DNA from: Roseicyclus salinarum
GTDB taxonomy: Bacteria > Pseudomonadota > Alphaproteobacteria > Rhodobacterales > Rhodobacteraceae
Assembly: GCF_029624655.1 (NCBI RefSeq)
Contig: NZ_JARRSA010000009.1
Location: forward strand, 1-64,000
Direction: 5' to 3'
DNA length: 64,000 bases
The notes beneath the pieces are model-generated. The model did not search any database. It had not been told where the DNA came from and was given only the letters and a program-made list of their open reading frames with translations. Positions 25,401 through 35,449 of this stretch are shown here, in pieces (the stretch's first letter is position 1; every line of letters starts with the position of its first letter). The translations under genes and the position numbers were made by a program.

Positions 25401-28200
25401 CTTCGCTCTCCTTCGGCGGGGGCAGCGCGGCGTCGATGATCCGCGCGGCGTCGTCTCGGGCCGTATCCAGGCGCAGGGCCAGTGTCCCGGCATCGGGCGC
25501 GCCGGCCCGCTCGGCGAGAAACGCGCGCCCGCCAACCCCGACCTCGGCGGCATCGAGCGCGCCGTCGCTCAGAAGCCGCCCGGACTGGTTCACGCATGCG
25601 AAGAGGGCGTGCGCCTCGGCAAGCCTGCCCGCGTCCTCCTGCGAAAGCCAACCCGCCTCGGCGGCCGCGGCAAGCTGGCCCGCGCAACGCCGCTCGGGCA
25701 CGCCCGCGACAAGCGCGCCGGCCTGCGAGACAAGCTCGATGTCCTGCATCCCGCCCGGCCCCTCCTTGACCGCCCAGGTCGCCCCGCCCCGCCCTGCCGA
25801 GGCGATGCGCGCGCGCATGACGGCCGCATCGGCCACGATCGCGTCGCGGTCCGGCACCTTGATGATCACGTCGCGGCGGATCGCCTCGATCTCCTCGGCC
25901 AGCGCCGGGTCGCCCGCCAGGACGCGCGCGCGGGTCAGGGCCATGTGCTCCCATGTCCAGGCCTCCTCGCGCTGGTAGCGGTCGAAGGACGACAGCGCGG
26001 TCGCCACCGGCCCCTGCCGCCCCGAGGGACGCAGGCGCATGTCCACCTCGTAGAGCTTGCCGGCCGCGGTTGGCGCCGACAGCGCCGTGACCAGCGCCTT
26101 CGTCGCCTTGGCGAACCAGTTCCTGGGGTCGATCGGCCTGCGGCCGTCGGTGAACTCCACCCCGCCGGCGTCGTATATCACGATGAGGTCCAGGTCCGAG
26201 GCCGCCGTCATCTGGCCCGCCCCGAGGCTGCCCATCGCGACCACGGCCCCGCCACGGCCCGGCGCCGGGCCGTGCTTCTGGGCGATCTGCGCGCAGACGG
26301 ACGGCCAGAGGGCGGTGACCACCGCATCCGCGAGATCGGTGTAATGCGCCCCCGCCGTCTCGGGCGGGACGAGGCCGCGCAGCTGATGCACGCCGATGCG
26401 GAAATGCCATTCGTGCTGCCAGCGCCGCGCGGTGTCGAGCTGCGCCTCGTAGTCCTGACGTTCCATCGCCTCGGACAGCTCGCGCGCCAGTGCGTCCCGG
26501 CCCGGCCAGGGTGCGAAGAAGCGTCCGTCGAGGACGGCGTCCAGCACCTCGGAATGACGCGACAGGTAGCGCGACAGGCGCGGCGCGGTGGCCGAGATGT
26601 CAACGATCAGGTCCACGAGCGGCGGGTTCGCCTCGAACAGCGAGAAAAGCTGGACGCCGGCGGGAAGGCCGCGCAGGAACCCGTCGAAGTTCTGAAGCGC
26701 CTCCAGCGGCCGCGCGGCCCGGTCGAACCGCGCGAGAAATCCCGGCTTCAGCCGCTCGAAGATGGCCTGCCCGCGCGAGGACCGAAGCGCGGCATAACTG
26801 GGCCAGCGCGCGACGATGGCTGCGGCCTCCTCGCTGATCTCGGGGGCGGCGGCCTCGCGTTCCGTGGGGGCGAAGAACTCGCCCGTCAGCGCCTCCACAC
26901 GCTCCAGCCGGTCCGACAGCGCGCGGCGGAACGCCTCCGTGTCGCCCTCGCCGCAGAAACGCGCGAGCCGGTCGAAACCCTCCTGCGACTTTGGCAGGGT
27001 GTGGGTCTGCGCGTCGTCGATCATCTGCAGGCGATGTTCGACCTCGCGGTGATGGGCATAGAGGTCGGCCAGTTCGCCCGCCTCCTCGCGCCCGATCCAT
27101 CCGCCCCGCGCCAGCGCGGCAAGCGCCTTGACCGTGCGGCGGCGCCGCAGCGAGGGATGACGCCCCCCCGCCACCAGCTGCCGCGTCTGGGCGAAGAACT
27201 CGATCTCGCGGATGCCGCCCGCGCCGAGCTTGATGTTGTGCCCCTCCAGCGGGATGGCGCCGCCGACGCGCACGAGGCCCTTGTGCTCGCGGATGCGTTT
27301 TCGCATGTCCATCGTGTCCTGAACCATCGCGAAGTCGAGATGGCGCCGCCACACGAAGGGCGCGAGCGTCTCGAGAAAGCGCTCGCCGGCCGCGATGTCG
27401 CCCGCAGCCGCGCGCGCCTTGATGTAGGCCGACCGCTCCCACGAACGGCCCTCGGCCTCGTAGTAGCGCTCCGCGGCCTCCATCGAGATGCACACCGGCG
27501 TCACCGAGGCGTCGGGCCGCAGCCTGAGGTCGGTGCGGAAGACGTAGCCCTCCACGCCGGTCTCCGACAGCGTCGCGGTCATCTTGCGCGTGGCGCGGAT
27601 GAAGCCCGCGCGCGCCTCCATCACGTCGGCGTCCTCGAAGCGCGTTTCGTCGAACAGGCAGATGAGGTCGATGTCGGAGGAATAATTCAACTCCCCCGCC
27701 CCGAGCTTGCCCATGGCCAGCGCCACCATCCCCGCCCCGTCGCGGAACGCGTCCTCCTCGGTCTGGCCGGGGATGCGCCCGCGCCGCGCCTCCTGCGCGA
27801 CATGGTGGGCGAGCGCCGCCGACATGCAGGCATCGGCGAAGTCCGACCATGCCTGCGTGACCATGTTCAGCGCCCAGACCCCGCCCAGATCGGCAAGCGC
27901 CACGATCAGCGCCGCGCGCCGCTTCAGGCGCCGCAGCCCCGAGGCGAGGTCGGCGGCGTCGATCTCGCCCGTCTCGCGGATGATCGCGGCGATCGTGTCC
28001 TCTGGCGGCTCGGCCAGAGCGTGGGACAGCCACGGGCCTTCCTTGCGCACAAGTCCCGCAAGATAGGGCGCGCAGCCCGCCGCCCCCTCGACCAGGGCGC
28101 GGACCTCCGGCGCGAGGTCGTGGACATGCTCCAGCGCCTCCGCCGCGCGTTCGGGTGAATACGGAATGGGATGCCGCGTGATGCGGGCGGCGAAGCTCAC
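25384..28200 (-). CDS. glnE: Glutamine synthetase adenylyltransferase/deadenylase
   Basis: About 938 residues from GTG 28200, close to the E. coli enzyme (946). Two nucleotidyltransferase halves are visible. The first has GKLGAGELNYSSDIDL with Asp176 and Asp178. The second has GSLGAGQMTAASDLDL with Asp669 and Asp671. Between and after them lie the helical PII-uridylyltransferase-like domains (for example GAGGIREIEFFAQTRQL). GlnE adds AMP to, and removes it from, glutamine synthetase in response to PII. The start has only a GC-rich upstream region, but no ATG begins nearer the conserved N-terminus. It is divergent from the YbaK gene. Confidence 0.95.
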   Translation of the reverse strand: MSFAARITRHPIPYSPERAAEALEHVHDLAPEVRALVEGAAGCAPYLAGLVRKEGPWLSHALAEPPEDTIAAIIRETGEIDAADLASGLRRLKRRAALIVALADLGGVWALNMVTQAWSDFADACMSAALAHHVAQEARRGRIPGQTEEDAFRDGAGMVALAMGKLGAGELNYSSDIDLICLFDETRFEDADVMEARAGFIRATRKMTATLSETGVEGYVFRTDLRLRPDASVTPVCISMEAAERYYEAEGRSWERSAYIKARAAAGDIAAGERFLETLAPFVWRRHLDFAMVQDTMDMRKRIREHKGLVRVGGAIPLEGHNIKLGAGGIREIEFFAQTRQLVAGGRHPSLRRRRTVKALAALARGGWIGREEAGELADLYAHHREVEHRLQMIDDAQTHTLPKSQEGFDRLARFCGEGDTEAFRRALSDRLERVEALTGEFFAPTEREAAAPEISEEAAAIVARWPSYAALRSSRGQAIFERLKPGFLARFDRAARPLEALQNFDGFLRGLPAGVQLFSLFEANPPLVDLIVDISATAPRLSRYLSRHSEVLDAVLDGRFFAPWPGRDALARELSEAMERQDYEAQLDTARRWQHEWHFRIGVHQLRGLVPPETAGAHYTDLADAVVTALWPSVCAQIAQKHGPAPGRGGAVVAMGSLGAGQMTAASDLDLIVIYDAGGVEFTDGRRPIDPRNWFAKATKALVTALSAPTAAGKLYEVDMRLRPSGRQGPVATALSSFDRYQREEAWTWEHMALTRARVLAGDPALAEEIEAIRRDVIIKVPDRDAIVADAAVMRARIASAGRGGATWAVKEGPGGMQDIELVSQAGALVAGVPERRCAGQLAAAAEAGWLSQEDAGRLAEAHALFACVNQSGRLLSDGALDAAEVGVGGRAFLAERAGAPDAGTLALRLDTARDDAARIIDAALPPPKESEDAPDT

Positions 28201-28314
28201 GACGCGCCCGCCCCCGCCTTCGCTGATCGCGCCTGTCTCATGTGTCTCGCCTTTCGGCCTCCCTTGTCCGCCGCGCCGATCCTTGCAAGTGTCCGCCGTC
28301 GGGAACAAGGGGCG

Positions 28315-28794
28315 ATGACCATGTCGAAAAACGTGAAGCGGGTGGCGCGGGTGCTGGAGGAGGCTGGGATAGGCGCGGACATCGTCGAGATGCCCGACAG
28401 CACCCGCACCGCCGCCGAGGCCGCAGCGGCCGTGGGATGCACGCTCGACCAGATCGCCAAGTCGATCATCTTCCGCGCCGAGGCGCATGGCACGGCGGTC
28501 CTGTTCATCACGGCGGGAGGCAACCGGGTGGACGCGGAAAAGGCCAGCGCGCTTGCCGGAGAGCCCCTCGGCAAGGCCGACGCGAGCCTGATCCGGGCCC
28601 AGACGGGCTTCGTCATCGGGGGCGTCGCACCCGTGGGCCATCTGAACCCGATCCGCGCGTGGTTCGATCCCCGCCTGCTTGCGTTCGGCACCGTATGGGC
28701 GGCGGCGGGCACGCCCCGCCACGTCTTCGCGATCCCGCCGGACGCGCTTCTGCGCCTGTCGGGAGCGGTCGAGGCCGACTTCACCGCCGCCTGA
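28315..28794 (+). CDS. YbaK/EbsC (Cys-tRNA/prolyl-tRNA deacylase-like) protein
   Basis: A 159-residue protein with the YbaK/PrdX domain: AAAVGCTLDQIAKSIIFRA, GNRVDAEKASAL and GGVAPVGHLNP, the last containing the conserved Gly-Pro region. These proteins hydrolyse mischarged tRNAs. The start ATG at 28315 has AAGGGG 4-9 bases upstream. A second ATG two codons on is possible. It is divergent from glnE and ends 6 bases before the convergent lpxB stop. Confidence 0.9.
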   Translation: MTMSKNVKRVARVLEEAGIGADIVEMPDSTRTAAEAAAAVGCTLDQIAKSIIFRAEAHGTAVLFITAGGNRVDAEKASALAGEPLGKADASLIRAQTGFVIGGVAPVGHLNPIRAWFDPRLLAFGTVWAAAGTPRHVFAIPPDALLRLSGAVEADFTAA

Positions 28795-28800
28795 AGGGCG

Positions 28801-29976
28801 TCAGATCGCCCGCAGCACCGAGCGCGCCGCGCGCAGGCCCGGCGGCTCACCCCCGCGTCCAAGCCTCTGCATCGTCAGCGACATCGCCTCGAGCTGTGCG
28901 TCGCGCGCCCGCTCGTCCGAGATGAGGCGCCCGAGCGCATCGGCGATCGGCGCAGGACGGCAGTTCTGCCCGAGAAACTCGGGCACCGCGCGGGTCTCCG
29001 ACACGAGGTTCACCAGCGTCACGGTATCGACCCGCAGAAGCGCGCCGATGATCCGCCGGCTCAGCCAGCTCATGTCATAGGCGACCACCATCGGCGTCGC
29101 GGACGCCGCCAGCTCGAGGCTGACGGTCCCCGAGGCCGCGAGCGCCACGTCTGCCGCCGCGAAGGCCGCGCGCTTTTCGGCGAGGAAGGCCTCGGCAGGC
29201 TGTCCGCGCGGATCGAGGACGATGGGCGGGGCGGGCCAGTCCTTCAGCTTGGCGGCAAGCTCGTCCACGACGTTCGCGGTCGCGGGCAGCACGAGGCGCG
29301 CGTCCGGGCGGGCGGCCAGCACTGGCCCCAGGGCAGCGCCGAAGACGGGCGCGAGGCGGCCCACCTCGGACCGGCGCGAGCCCGGCAGGACAAGGATCAG
29401 CGGATCCTGCGCGCCGATGCCGTGGCGGTCGCGGAACGCCGCCGCCTCCCGCGGGGTGGCCACGGGTTCCGTCGTCACCGGATGGCCGACGAAGTCGCAG
29501 CTCATCCCTTCGGCCTCCATGTAGGGCGGCTCGAACGGGAACAGGGCCAGGACGTGGTCGATCGTCCGCGCCATCTTGCGCGCGCGCCCCGGACGCCACG
29601 CCCAGACCGTCGGCGCGACGTAGTGGACCGTCGGCACCTGCTCGGCGCGGGCCTTGACCTTCGCCGCCACGCGCAGGGAAAACTCGGGGCTGTCGATGGT
29701 GATCAGGGCGTCGGGGTTCAGCCGCACGACGGCCTCCGCGGTCTGCGAGACCCGCGCCAGAAGGCTGCGCAGGCGCGGCAGGATCTCGGTCAGGCCCATC
29801 ACCGAAAGCTCCTCCATCGGGAAAAGCGACGTCAGCCCCTCGGCCTGCATCAGCGGGCCGCCGATGCCGTGCAGCTCCAGCTCGTCCCCCGAGACCTCGC
29901 GCAGCCCCCGGATCAGCGCCGCCCCGAGCCTGTCGCCCGACGCCTCGCCGGCCACGAGGAACAACCGCAGCGTCAC
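28801..29976 (-). CDS. lpxB: Lipid-A-disaccharide synthase
   Basis: A 391-residue GT-B enzyme. It begins LFLVAGEASGDRLGAALI and has HGIGGPLMQAEG, VHYVAPTVWAWRPGRA, FVGHPV and LILVLPGSRRSEV, all LpxB signatures. It joins UDP-diacylglucosamine and lipid X at the inner membrane. The start is GTG, overlapping the lpxI stop as GTGA. It is the last gene of the lipid A cluster. Confidence 0.97.
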   Translation of the reverse strand: MTLRLFLVAGEASGDRLGAALIRGLREVSGDELELHGIGGPLMQAEGLTSLFPMEELSVMGLTEILPRLRSLLARVSQTAEAVVRLNPDALITIDSPEFSLRVAAKVKARAEQVPTVHYVAPTVWAWRPGRARKMARTIDHVLALFPFEPPYMEAEGMSCDFVGHPVTTEPVATPREAAAFRDRHGIGAQDPLILVLPGSRRSEVGRLAPVFGAALGPVLAARPDARLVLPATANVVDELAAKLKDWPAPPIVLDPRGQPAEAFLAEKRAAFAAADVALAASGTVSLELAASATPMVVAYDMSWLSRRIIGALLRVDTVTLVNLVSETRAVPEFLGQNCRPAPIADALGRLISDERARDAQLEAMSLTMQRLGRGGEPPGLRAARSVLRAI

Positions 29977-30764
29977 GGCGCGGCCCAGAGGGAGAGGCCG
30001 GTCTCGGCGCAGGCGGCGAGAACCTCGTCGGGGCCGAGCAGCAGGACCTCACCCGCCGAGATCTCGATCCCTCGAAGGCCCGCGCGCGCGGCGGCGCGGA
30101 CTGTTTCGGGTCCGATCGCGGGCATGTCGAGGCGCAGGTCCTGCCCCGCCTTAGGACGCTTCACCAGAACCCCGCCGCTGTCGGGCGCGGTTTCGGCCAC
30201 GAAGCGCAGCATGGCGTCCGTCCCTTGCAGCGTCTCGATGCCCAGAACCTGCCCGCGTGCCGCGACCGCGCCCTGCCCCACGTCGAGCGGCCCGAGCGCG
30301 TCGAGCACGGCGCGCGCGCGGGCGACGTCGGCCTCCGGCAGGGGCGCACCCGCAAGGCGGCCGGGCCTCGCCACGAGGTCTCCCCGCACCTCGCGCGCGC
30401 CAAGAACGGCAAGGCCGCGCTCCTCGAACAGCGCCGCGACATCGCGCAGGAGCGCGTCGTCCCCGCGTGACATCGCCTGCATCAGCCGGGGTACGAGCGC
30501 CTTCGTGACCTCGTCCATCGCCGCAGGGTCGAGGGGCGGGCGTGTCATCGCGCCGGCAAAGCACACGTCGCGCACGCCTGCAGCGGCGAGATCGGCGAAT
30601 AGCTGCCCCAGACGTTCGAACCGCGCATCGATCCGGCCCGCGCCCTGCGCCGCGACCGGGACCCCGGCGAAGGCCACCACATAGGCAGGCCCCGCCTCCA
30701 GGAGGAGGTCGGGCAGGACGCCCCTGCCCGCGACGATCGCCCGTTCGGGTCCGCGAGGCGCCAC
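29973..30764 (-). CDS. lpxI: UDP-2,3-diacylglucosamine pyrophosphatase LpxI
   Basis: A 263-residue protein of the LpxI family (DUF1009), which replaces LpxH in alphaproteobacteria. N-terminal AIVAGRGVLPDLL, the central FAGAMTRPPL and C-terminal LVKRPKAGQDLRLDMPAIGPETV, followed by an AGLRGIEISAGEVLLL motif, are typical. It hydrolyses UDP-diacylglucosamine to lipid X. The start is GTG at 30764, 4 bases after the lpxA stop. The gene overlaps lpxB. Confidence 0.95.
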   Translation of the reverse strand: MAPRGPERAIVAGRGVLPDLLLEAGPAYVVAFAGVPVAAQGAGRIDARFERLGQLFADLAAAGVRDVCFAGAMTRPPLDPAAMDEVTKALVPRLMQAMSRGDDALLRDVAALFEERGLAVLGAREVRGDLVARPGRLAGAPLPEADVARARAVLDALGPLDVGQGAVAARGQVLGIETLQGTDAMLRFVAETAPDSGGVLVKRPKAGQDLRLDMPAIGPETVRAAARAGLRGIEISAGEVLLLGPDEVLAACAETGLSLWAAP

Positions 30765-30768
30765 GCCC

Positions 30769-31572
30769 TCAGCCCGGCGTCAGGTAGGAACGGTCGGAAT
30801 CGCCCAGCACGAACTCGACGATCTCGCGGACGTAGTCCGACCGGCCCTCGTCGCTTTCGCCGAGGCGGCGGGCGCGGTCCTGGAAGGCGCCCTCGCCCTG
30901 CGCCAGCGCCTGGAAGGCGGCGCGCAGGGCGGTGATGTCGGCACGGTCCACGCCGCGCCGCTTCAGCCCCACGAGGTTCAACCCGTCGAGGACGCCGCGC
31001 GGCCCCTGCACGAGGCCGTAGGGGATCACGTCGTTCGTCACCATCGTGACCGCACCGATGATCGCGCCGCGCCCGATCCGCACGAACTGGTGCACGCCGG
31101 ACAGGCCGCCCACGATCACGTCGTCGTCGATCACGCAATGCCCCGCGATCGCGGCGTTGTTCACGAGGATCACCCGGTCGCCGATGCGCACGTCATGGGC
31201 GACGTGCGCGCCGGCCATGAACAGCCCGTCGTCGCCCACCCGCGTCACGCCACCGCCGCCCGACGTGCCGGTGTTCATCGTCACGCCCTCGCGGATGCGG
31301 TTGCGCCGCCCAACGACCAGCCGCGACTTCTCGCCCGCGTATTTCAGGTCCTGCGGGATGTCGCCGATGTTGGCGAAGGGAAAGATCTGGGTCTCGTCGC
31401 CGATCTCGGTCCAGCCGGTGACGATGGCGTGCGACCTCATCATGACGCCGCGCCCAAGCGTGACGTCCGCGCCGACCACGCAGAACGGCCCGATCTCGCA
31501 GTCCGGGCCGACATGCGCCCCGTCCTCGATCACCGCCGAGGGATGTATGCGTGCCGAGGGATCGACGCTCAT
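30769..31572 (-). CDS. lpxA: UDP-N-acetylglucosamine acyltransferase
   Basis: A 267-residue left-handed beta-helix enzyme with hexapeptide repeats from residue 8 on ([20 protein letters not shown]). [21 protein letters not shown] and the catalytic-His region [20 protein letters not shown] are present. The C-terminal helical domain follows [11 protein letters not shown]. It adds the 3-O acyl chain to UDP-GlcNAc. The ATG overlaps the fabZ stop (ATGA). Confidence 0.97.
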   Translation of the reverse strand: MSVDPSARIHPSAVIEDGAHVGPDCEIGPFCVVGADVTLGRGVMMRSHAIVTGWTEIGDETQIFPFANIGDIPQDLKYAGEKSRLVVGRRNRIREGVTMNTGTSGGGGVTRVGDDGLFMAGAHVAHDVRIGDRVILVNNAAIAGHCVIDDDVIVGGLSGVHQFVRIGRGAIIGAVTMVTNDVIPYGLVQGPRGVLDGLNLVGLKRRGVDRADITALRAAFQALAQGEGAFQDRARRLGESDEGRSDYVREIVEFVLGDSDRSYLTPG

Positions 31573-32072
31573 TCCGAGGCCCCGTCCCCGGCCGGCGCGT
31601 CCGCTGTCATGTCCATCATCGCGGTGAACTCGCATTCCGCCGCAAGCTCGCCCTCCACGGTGGCGCGGCCCTGGAACTTCCAGACCTTGCCGCCGGGCTT
31701 GCCGCGCGTGACCGAGATCGCCAATTCAAGCACGTCGCCCGGCACCACCTTGCGCCGGAACTTCGCGCGGTCGATCCCCATGAAGTAGACCAGAAGATCG
31801 CGGTCCGCGTAGTTCGAGGACACGCCCACCATCACCGCTGCGGTCTGGGCCATCGCCTCGACGATGGTCACGCCCGGCATGATCGGGACGCCGGGGAAGT
31901 GGCCCTGGAAATGCGGCTCGTTGCAGGTGACGTTCTTGATCCCCGTGGCCGAGACGAAGGGGACGATGTCGCGCACCTTGTCGATCATCAGGAACGGGTA
32001 GCGGTGCGGCAGAAGCCGCTGGATCATCTGGATGTCGGCGCTGGTCGGGACGGTCTCGGCGGCTTGGGTCAT
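31569..32072 (-). CDS. fabZ: (3R)-hydroxyacyl-ACP dehydratase
   Basis: A 167-residue hotdog enzyme. It has [14 protein letters not shown], the active-site His in [12 protein letters not shown] and the Glu in [10 protein letters not shown]. It removes water from 3-hydroxyacyl-ACP in fatty acid synthesis and competes with LpxA for hydroxyacyl-ACP, which is why the two genes are usually linked. The C-terminus has an Ala/Asp-rich tail of about 12 residues. Confidence 0.97.
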   Translation of the reverse strand: MTQAAETVPTSADIQMIQRLLPHRYPFLMIDKVRDIVPFVSATGIKNVTCNEPHFQGHFPGVPIMPGVTIVEAMAQTAAVMVGVSSNYADRDLLVYFMGIDRAKFRRKVVPGDVLELAISVTRGKPGGKVWKFQGRATVEGELAAECEFTAMMDMTADAPAGDGASE

Positions 32073-32178
32073 GCGGACGCTCTCTTTCGTGCTCGATCGG
32101 CCGGGATGCGCGGTCACGCGCCCCTGGGCTTCCCGCGGGATTATCAACAAGCCGACGCAGCGGCAAGGCGCGCACGGG

Positions 32179-32826
32179 TCAGTCCGCCGCGCCTTCCGTG
32201 TCCGGCAACGGGGAGGTCAGCGGAGCATCGGCCGACGCACCGCCCTCGACGGAAATGATCGGCTCGGCCCCGCCATCGCCTAGGGTCGCGTCGATCTCGG
32301 CGATGGCAGTCTCGGTGATGTCGACCCGGTCCGCGGACAGAAGCACGGCGCGGCTGTCCATCAGGACGGCGGCGCCGCGGTCGCGCACGATTTCGAGAAG
32401 CACGGGGGCTGCGCGCTCGAAGAACTGCACCTGCGCGGTGTCCGCCTGTTCCGAGATGTCGCGGGCCTTTGCCTCCTGCGCGGCGCGGATCGCCTCGACG
32501 CGGGCGTCGAACTCGTCGGCCAGCCTGCGGAATTCCTCGGGCGTGAGCGTGTCGCGCAACTCCGTCAGGTCCAGCTCCTCGGCCGTAAGCCGCGCCTCGA
32601 TGCGGCGGTTCTCGGCGGAAAGCTCGGCCGAGGCAGCCTCCAGCTCGCGCTGGATGCGCTGGCCATAGAGGCTTTGGGCGATCAGCCGCTCCTGGTTGAC
32701 GACAAGGACGCCTGCCCCGGGTTGCGCCGGATCCTGCGCCTGCGCGACGGATGCAGCAAGCGCAAGGGCCGCCGCGGCGAGGAGACGCCCGAGCCGTTTC
32801 GGGACGCTTGCGCCGGGGCGCGTCAC
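32179..32826 (-). CDS. skp: Periplasmic chaperone OmpH/Skp
   Basis: About 215 residues from GTG 32826, 7 bases after the bamA stop. A basic n-region and hydrophobic core ([17 protein letters not shown]) form a signal peptide cut near AQA-Q. The mature part has [20 protein letters not shown] and a long coiled helical stretch (about 60-150), as in Skp, then a C-terminal extension rich in Asp, Glu and Pro. Skp holds unfolded outer-membrane proteins on the way to BamA. No lpxD follows it, unlike in many other proteobacteria. Confidence 0.9.
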   Translation of the reverse strand: MTRPGASVPKRLGRLLAAAALALAASVAQAQDPAQPGAGVLVVNQERLIAQSLYGQRIQRELEAASAELSAENRRIEARLTAEELDLTELRDTLTPEEFRRLADEFDARVEAIRAAQEAKARDISEQADTAQVQFFERAAPVLLEIVRDRGAAVLMDSRAVLLSADRVDITETAIAEIDATLGDGGAEPIISVEGGASADAPLTSPLPDTEGAAD

Positions 32827-32833
32827 GACCGGC

Positions 32834-35182
32834 TCAGAAGCGGGTTTCGACCGTGAAGTCGAAGTCGCGCGTCCGGTCATAGGGCTGCTTCTGAAGGGCG
32901 CGGCTGAAGTTGAAGCGGAGCGGGCCAAGCGCCGTGTCCCAGAACACCGAGAAGCCGACGGCCGAGCGCCAGTAAAGGTCGTCGTCCACGGTGTTGCCGC
33001 CGAAGCCCGCCGTGTTGTCGAGGCCCCAGACCGACCCGATGTCGTAGAAGACGCCGCCGGAAATTCCGTATTCCTCTGGCAGGCCGAGCGGGAAGGACGC
33101 CTCGAGCCGCGCCACGGCGAAGTAGTTGCCGCCAAGCGCATCGTCGTTCGGCGCACCGGTGTCGCGCGGGCCGAGGCCGAAGGAATCGAAGCCGCGCATC
33201 TGCCTGGAGTTCAGGAAGAAGCGGTCGTTGTAGTGGCTGTCGCCATTGAGCGATTCGACCATGCCGCCCTCGACGGTCGCGCGCAGAGTGACCTCTTCGC
33301 GCATCACCGCACGCTCCGCGATGGCGAGCGCGCGCGCCCGCAGATATTCAGCGTCGCCGCCGAGGCCCGCGTATTCGCCAGCCAGCTCGAGGCGGACACC
33401 GGCGTTGGGATTGAGGCCCGTATCGCGGTTGTCGAAGGCGTAGCGCAGCTCGACCGCCGAGGTGATGCGATCCCCAGCGTCGCCGGTGATGATCGGCGAG
33501 GAGTTAGCAAGCGCCTCGTCGCCGAAGATCAGCTCGCGGCGGTTGATGTTGTAGCTGAGGGCGAAGCGGCCATTCTCGCTTGCCGGGAAGCTGAACGTGG
33601 TGCCGAAGCCGTAATCCTCCGTGTCGAAGGACCGGTCCTGAGCCTGCGTCTGCTCGTAGAAGGCGTTGAAGCCGAGGCCAACGTCGCGCGCGAGGAAATT
33701 CGGCTCGTTGAAGGCGAAGGTGAAGCTCTGGCCACCCTCGACCGTGCTGAGCCCGAAGCGCAGGCTCTGCCCACGTCCGAGGAAGTTCCGCTCGGAGAAG
33801 TTGACGGCGAAACCGGCGCCTGCGTCGGTCGAGTAGTTGAGCGAGAAGCCGAGCGAACCGGTGGGCTGCTCCTCGACGTTGACGTCGACCACGACCTGGT
33901 CGGGCGAGGACCCGGGACGCCCTTCGACGGCCACGTCCGCGAAGAAGCCCGTGGCGCGGATGCGCTCGGCGGCCTGGCGCACGGCGCGCGGATCGAAGGG
34001 GTCGCCCTCGACGGTGTCGAACTGGCGGCGAATCACGCGGTCGAGCGTGGTCGCGTTGCCCTCGATGTCGATCCGCTCAACGAAGACGCGCTCGCCGGGG
34101 GTGATCACGAACTCGACGTCGAGCGTCAGGTCCTGCGGGTTCCGGGTGATGCGCGGCTCGATGCGGACGAAGCGCAGGCCCTCCTGCGTCGCGAGGTTCT
34201 CCATCCGGGTGATGGCGGTGTCGACGAGGCGGGGCGAGTAGGTCACGCCCTCGCGGATGCGCAGGGTCGCGGCATACTCCTCGGCCGGGGCCTCGAAGAT
34301 CTCGGAGGTGACGGTGATGTCGCCGAAACTGAAGCTCTGGCCCTCGCGGATGTTGAAGGTCACGAAGTAGGCGTCGCGCGCGCGGCTGAGCTCGGGCGTG
34401 ACGGACAGCACCTCGAAGTCGACATAGCCGCGGTCGAGGTAGAAATCGGTCAGCAGCTGCCGGTCGAGCGCGATGCGGTCCTCGATGAAGGTGTCCGAGC
34501 GGATCAGGATCGAGAACAGCCCGGCCTGCGTGCTTTCGAGGACGCGGCGCAGGCGGCGATCTGAATATTCGCGGTTGCCAACGAAAGCGATGCGCTGCGT
34601 CTCGACGACGCGCCCCTCGGTCACTTCGAAGACGAGGTCGACGCGATTCTCGCCGCGGCGGATGATGACGGGGTTAACCGTGGCTGTCAGGCGGCCCGAC
34701 ATGCGGTAGGCCTCGGCGATCGCTGCGGCGTCCTGCTCGGCGGTTGCGGGGGAGTAGACGCGGCGCGTCTGCGATTGCAGCGTCGCCATGAGGGCGTCGT
34801 CGTCGAGGCGGCGATTGCCTTCGATCGCGATGCGGTTGATCGTGGGATATTCGCGCACCTGGATCACGAGCGTATTGCCGCGCGGAATGACCTCGACCTG
34901 TTCGAAAAGTCCCGTGGCCTGAATGTTCTGCAGCGCGTCGTTGACCTGCGCGGCGGACACGGCGGTGCCGGGTGCGATGCCGGCGTAGGTCAGGATCGCC
35001 TCGTCGCTTATGCGCTGATTGCCCTCGACGAGGAAGCTGGAGAACCGGAAGGACTGCGCGTGCGCCGCCGGCGCGGTCGCGGTGAGGGTCATGGCCGTCA
35101 GCGAGGCGATGGCAGCACCTTGCAGAGGAACCATGAGCATGGCGGTCAGGACCGCCGACGATACGCGCACTTGTCGGATCAT
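32834..35182 (-). CDS. bamA: Outer-membrane protein assembly factor BamA
   Basis: A 782-residue protein. Signal peptide to about residue 43 (ending APAAHAQ). Five POTRA domains follow (about 45-420), starting FRFSSFLVEGNQRISDEAIL, then the barrel domain. The barrel includes QSLRFGLSTVEGGQSF and GGNYFAVARLEASFPLGLPEE, and ends in Phe (TVETRF), the usual outer-membrane protein end. It inserts beta-barrel proteins. The ATG at 35182 is chosen over an upstream in-frame start that lacks signal-peptide character. It is preceded by a small membrane ORF. Confidence 0.97.
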   Translation of the reverse strand: MIRQVRVSSAVLTAMLMVPLQGAAIASLTAMTLTATAPAAHAQSFRFSSFLVEGNQRISDEAILTYAGIAPGTAVSAAQVNDALQNIQATGLFEQVEVIPRGNTLVIQVREYPTINRIAIEGNRRLDDDALMATLQSQTRRVYSPATAEQDAAAIAEAYRMSGRLTATVNPVIIRRGENRVDLVFEVTEGRVVETQRIAFVGNREYSDRRLRRVLESTQAGLFSILIRSDTFIEDRIALDRQLLTDFYLDRGYVDFEVLSVTPELSRARDAYFVTFNIREGQSFSFGDITVTSEIFEAPAEEYAATLRIREGVTYSPRLVDTAITRMENLATQEGLRFVRIEPRITRNPQDLTLDVEFVITPGERVFVERIDIEGNATTLDRVIRRQFDTVEGDPFDPRAVRQAAERIRATGFFADVAVEGRPGSSPDQVVVDVNVEEQPTGSLGFSLNYSTDAGAGFAVNFSERNFLGRGQSLRFGLSTVEGGQSFTFAFNEPNFLARDVGLGFNAFYEQTQAQDRSFDTEDYGFGTTFSFPASENGRFALSYNINRRELIFGDEALANSSPIITGDAGDRITSAVELRYAFDNRDTGLNPNAGVRLELAGEYAGLGGDAEYLRARALAIAERAVMREEVTLRATVEGGMVESLNGDSHYNDRFFLNSRQMRGFDSFGLGPRDTGAPNDDALGGNYFAVARLEASFPLGLPEEYGISGGVFYDIGSVWGLDNTAGFGGNTVDDDLYWRSAVGFSVFWDTALGPLRFNFSRALQKQPYDRTRDFDFTVETRF

Positions 35183-35449
35183 CGAATCCAACCCCTTGGT
35201 TTTCCCTGCAGACGCAATCTGCGTATCGGAGGGATATGGGGTTGTCAAAACGATGATGCACAGGATGTGGACACGGGCGCCCGTTTTTCGGGACCTGTGT
35301 CGAATCCGATACGTCGGCGGAGAATCGCGGACCGTATGAAAAAAGGATGAAGAAGTGAGCGGTTCCGGCAGGTGGAGGCCGTCGGCCGTGCCGCTGCGAG
35401 GGGCGCGGGCGGTCCGGTCAGCGCACTGAGCGGCGCCGCCCTGGCGCGC

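Noticed and set aside
25330-28158. Open frame of 942 codons on the plus strand opposite glnE.
   Set aside because: Shadow of glnE third-position GC; no motif or start signal.
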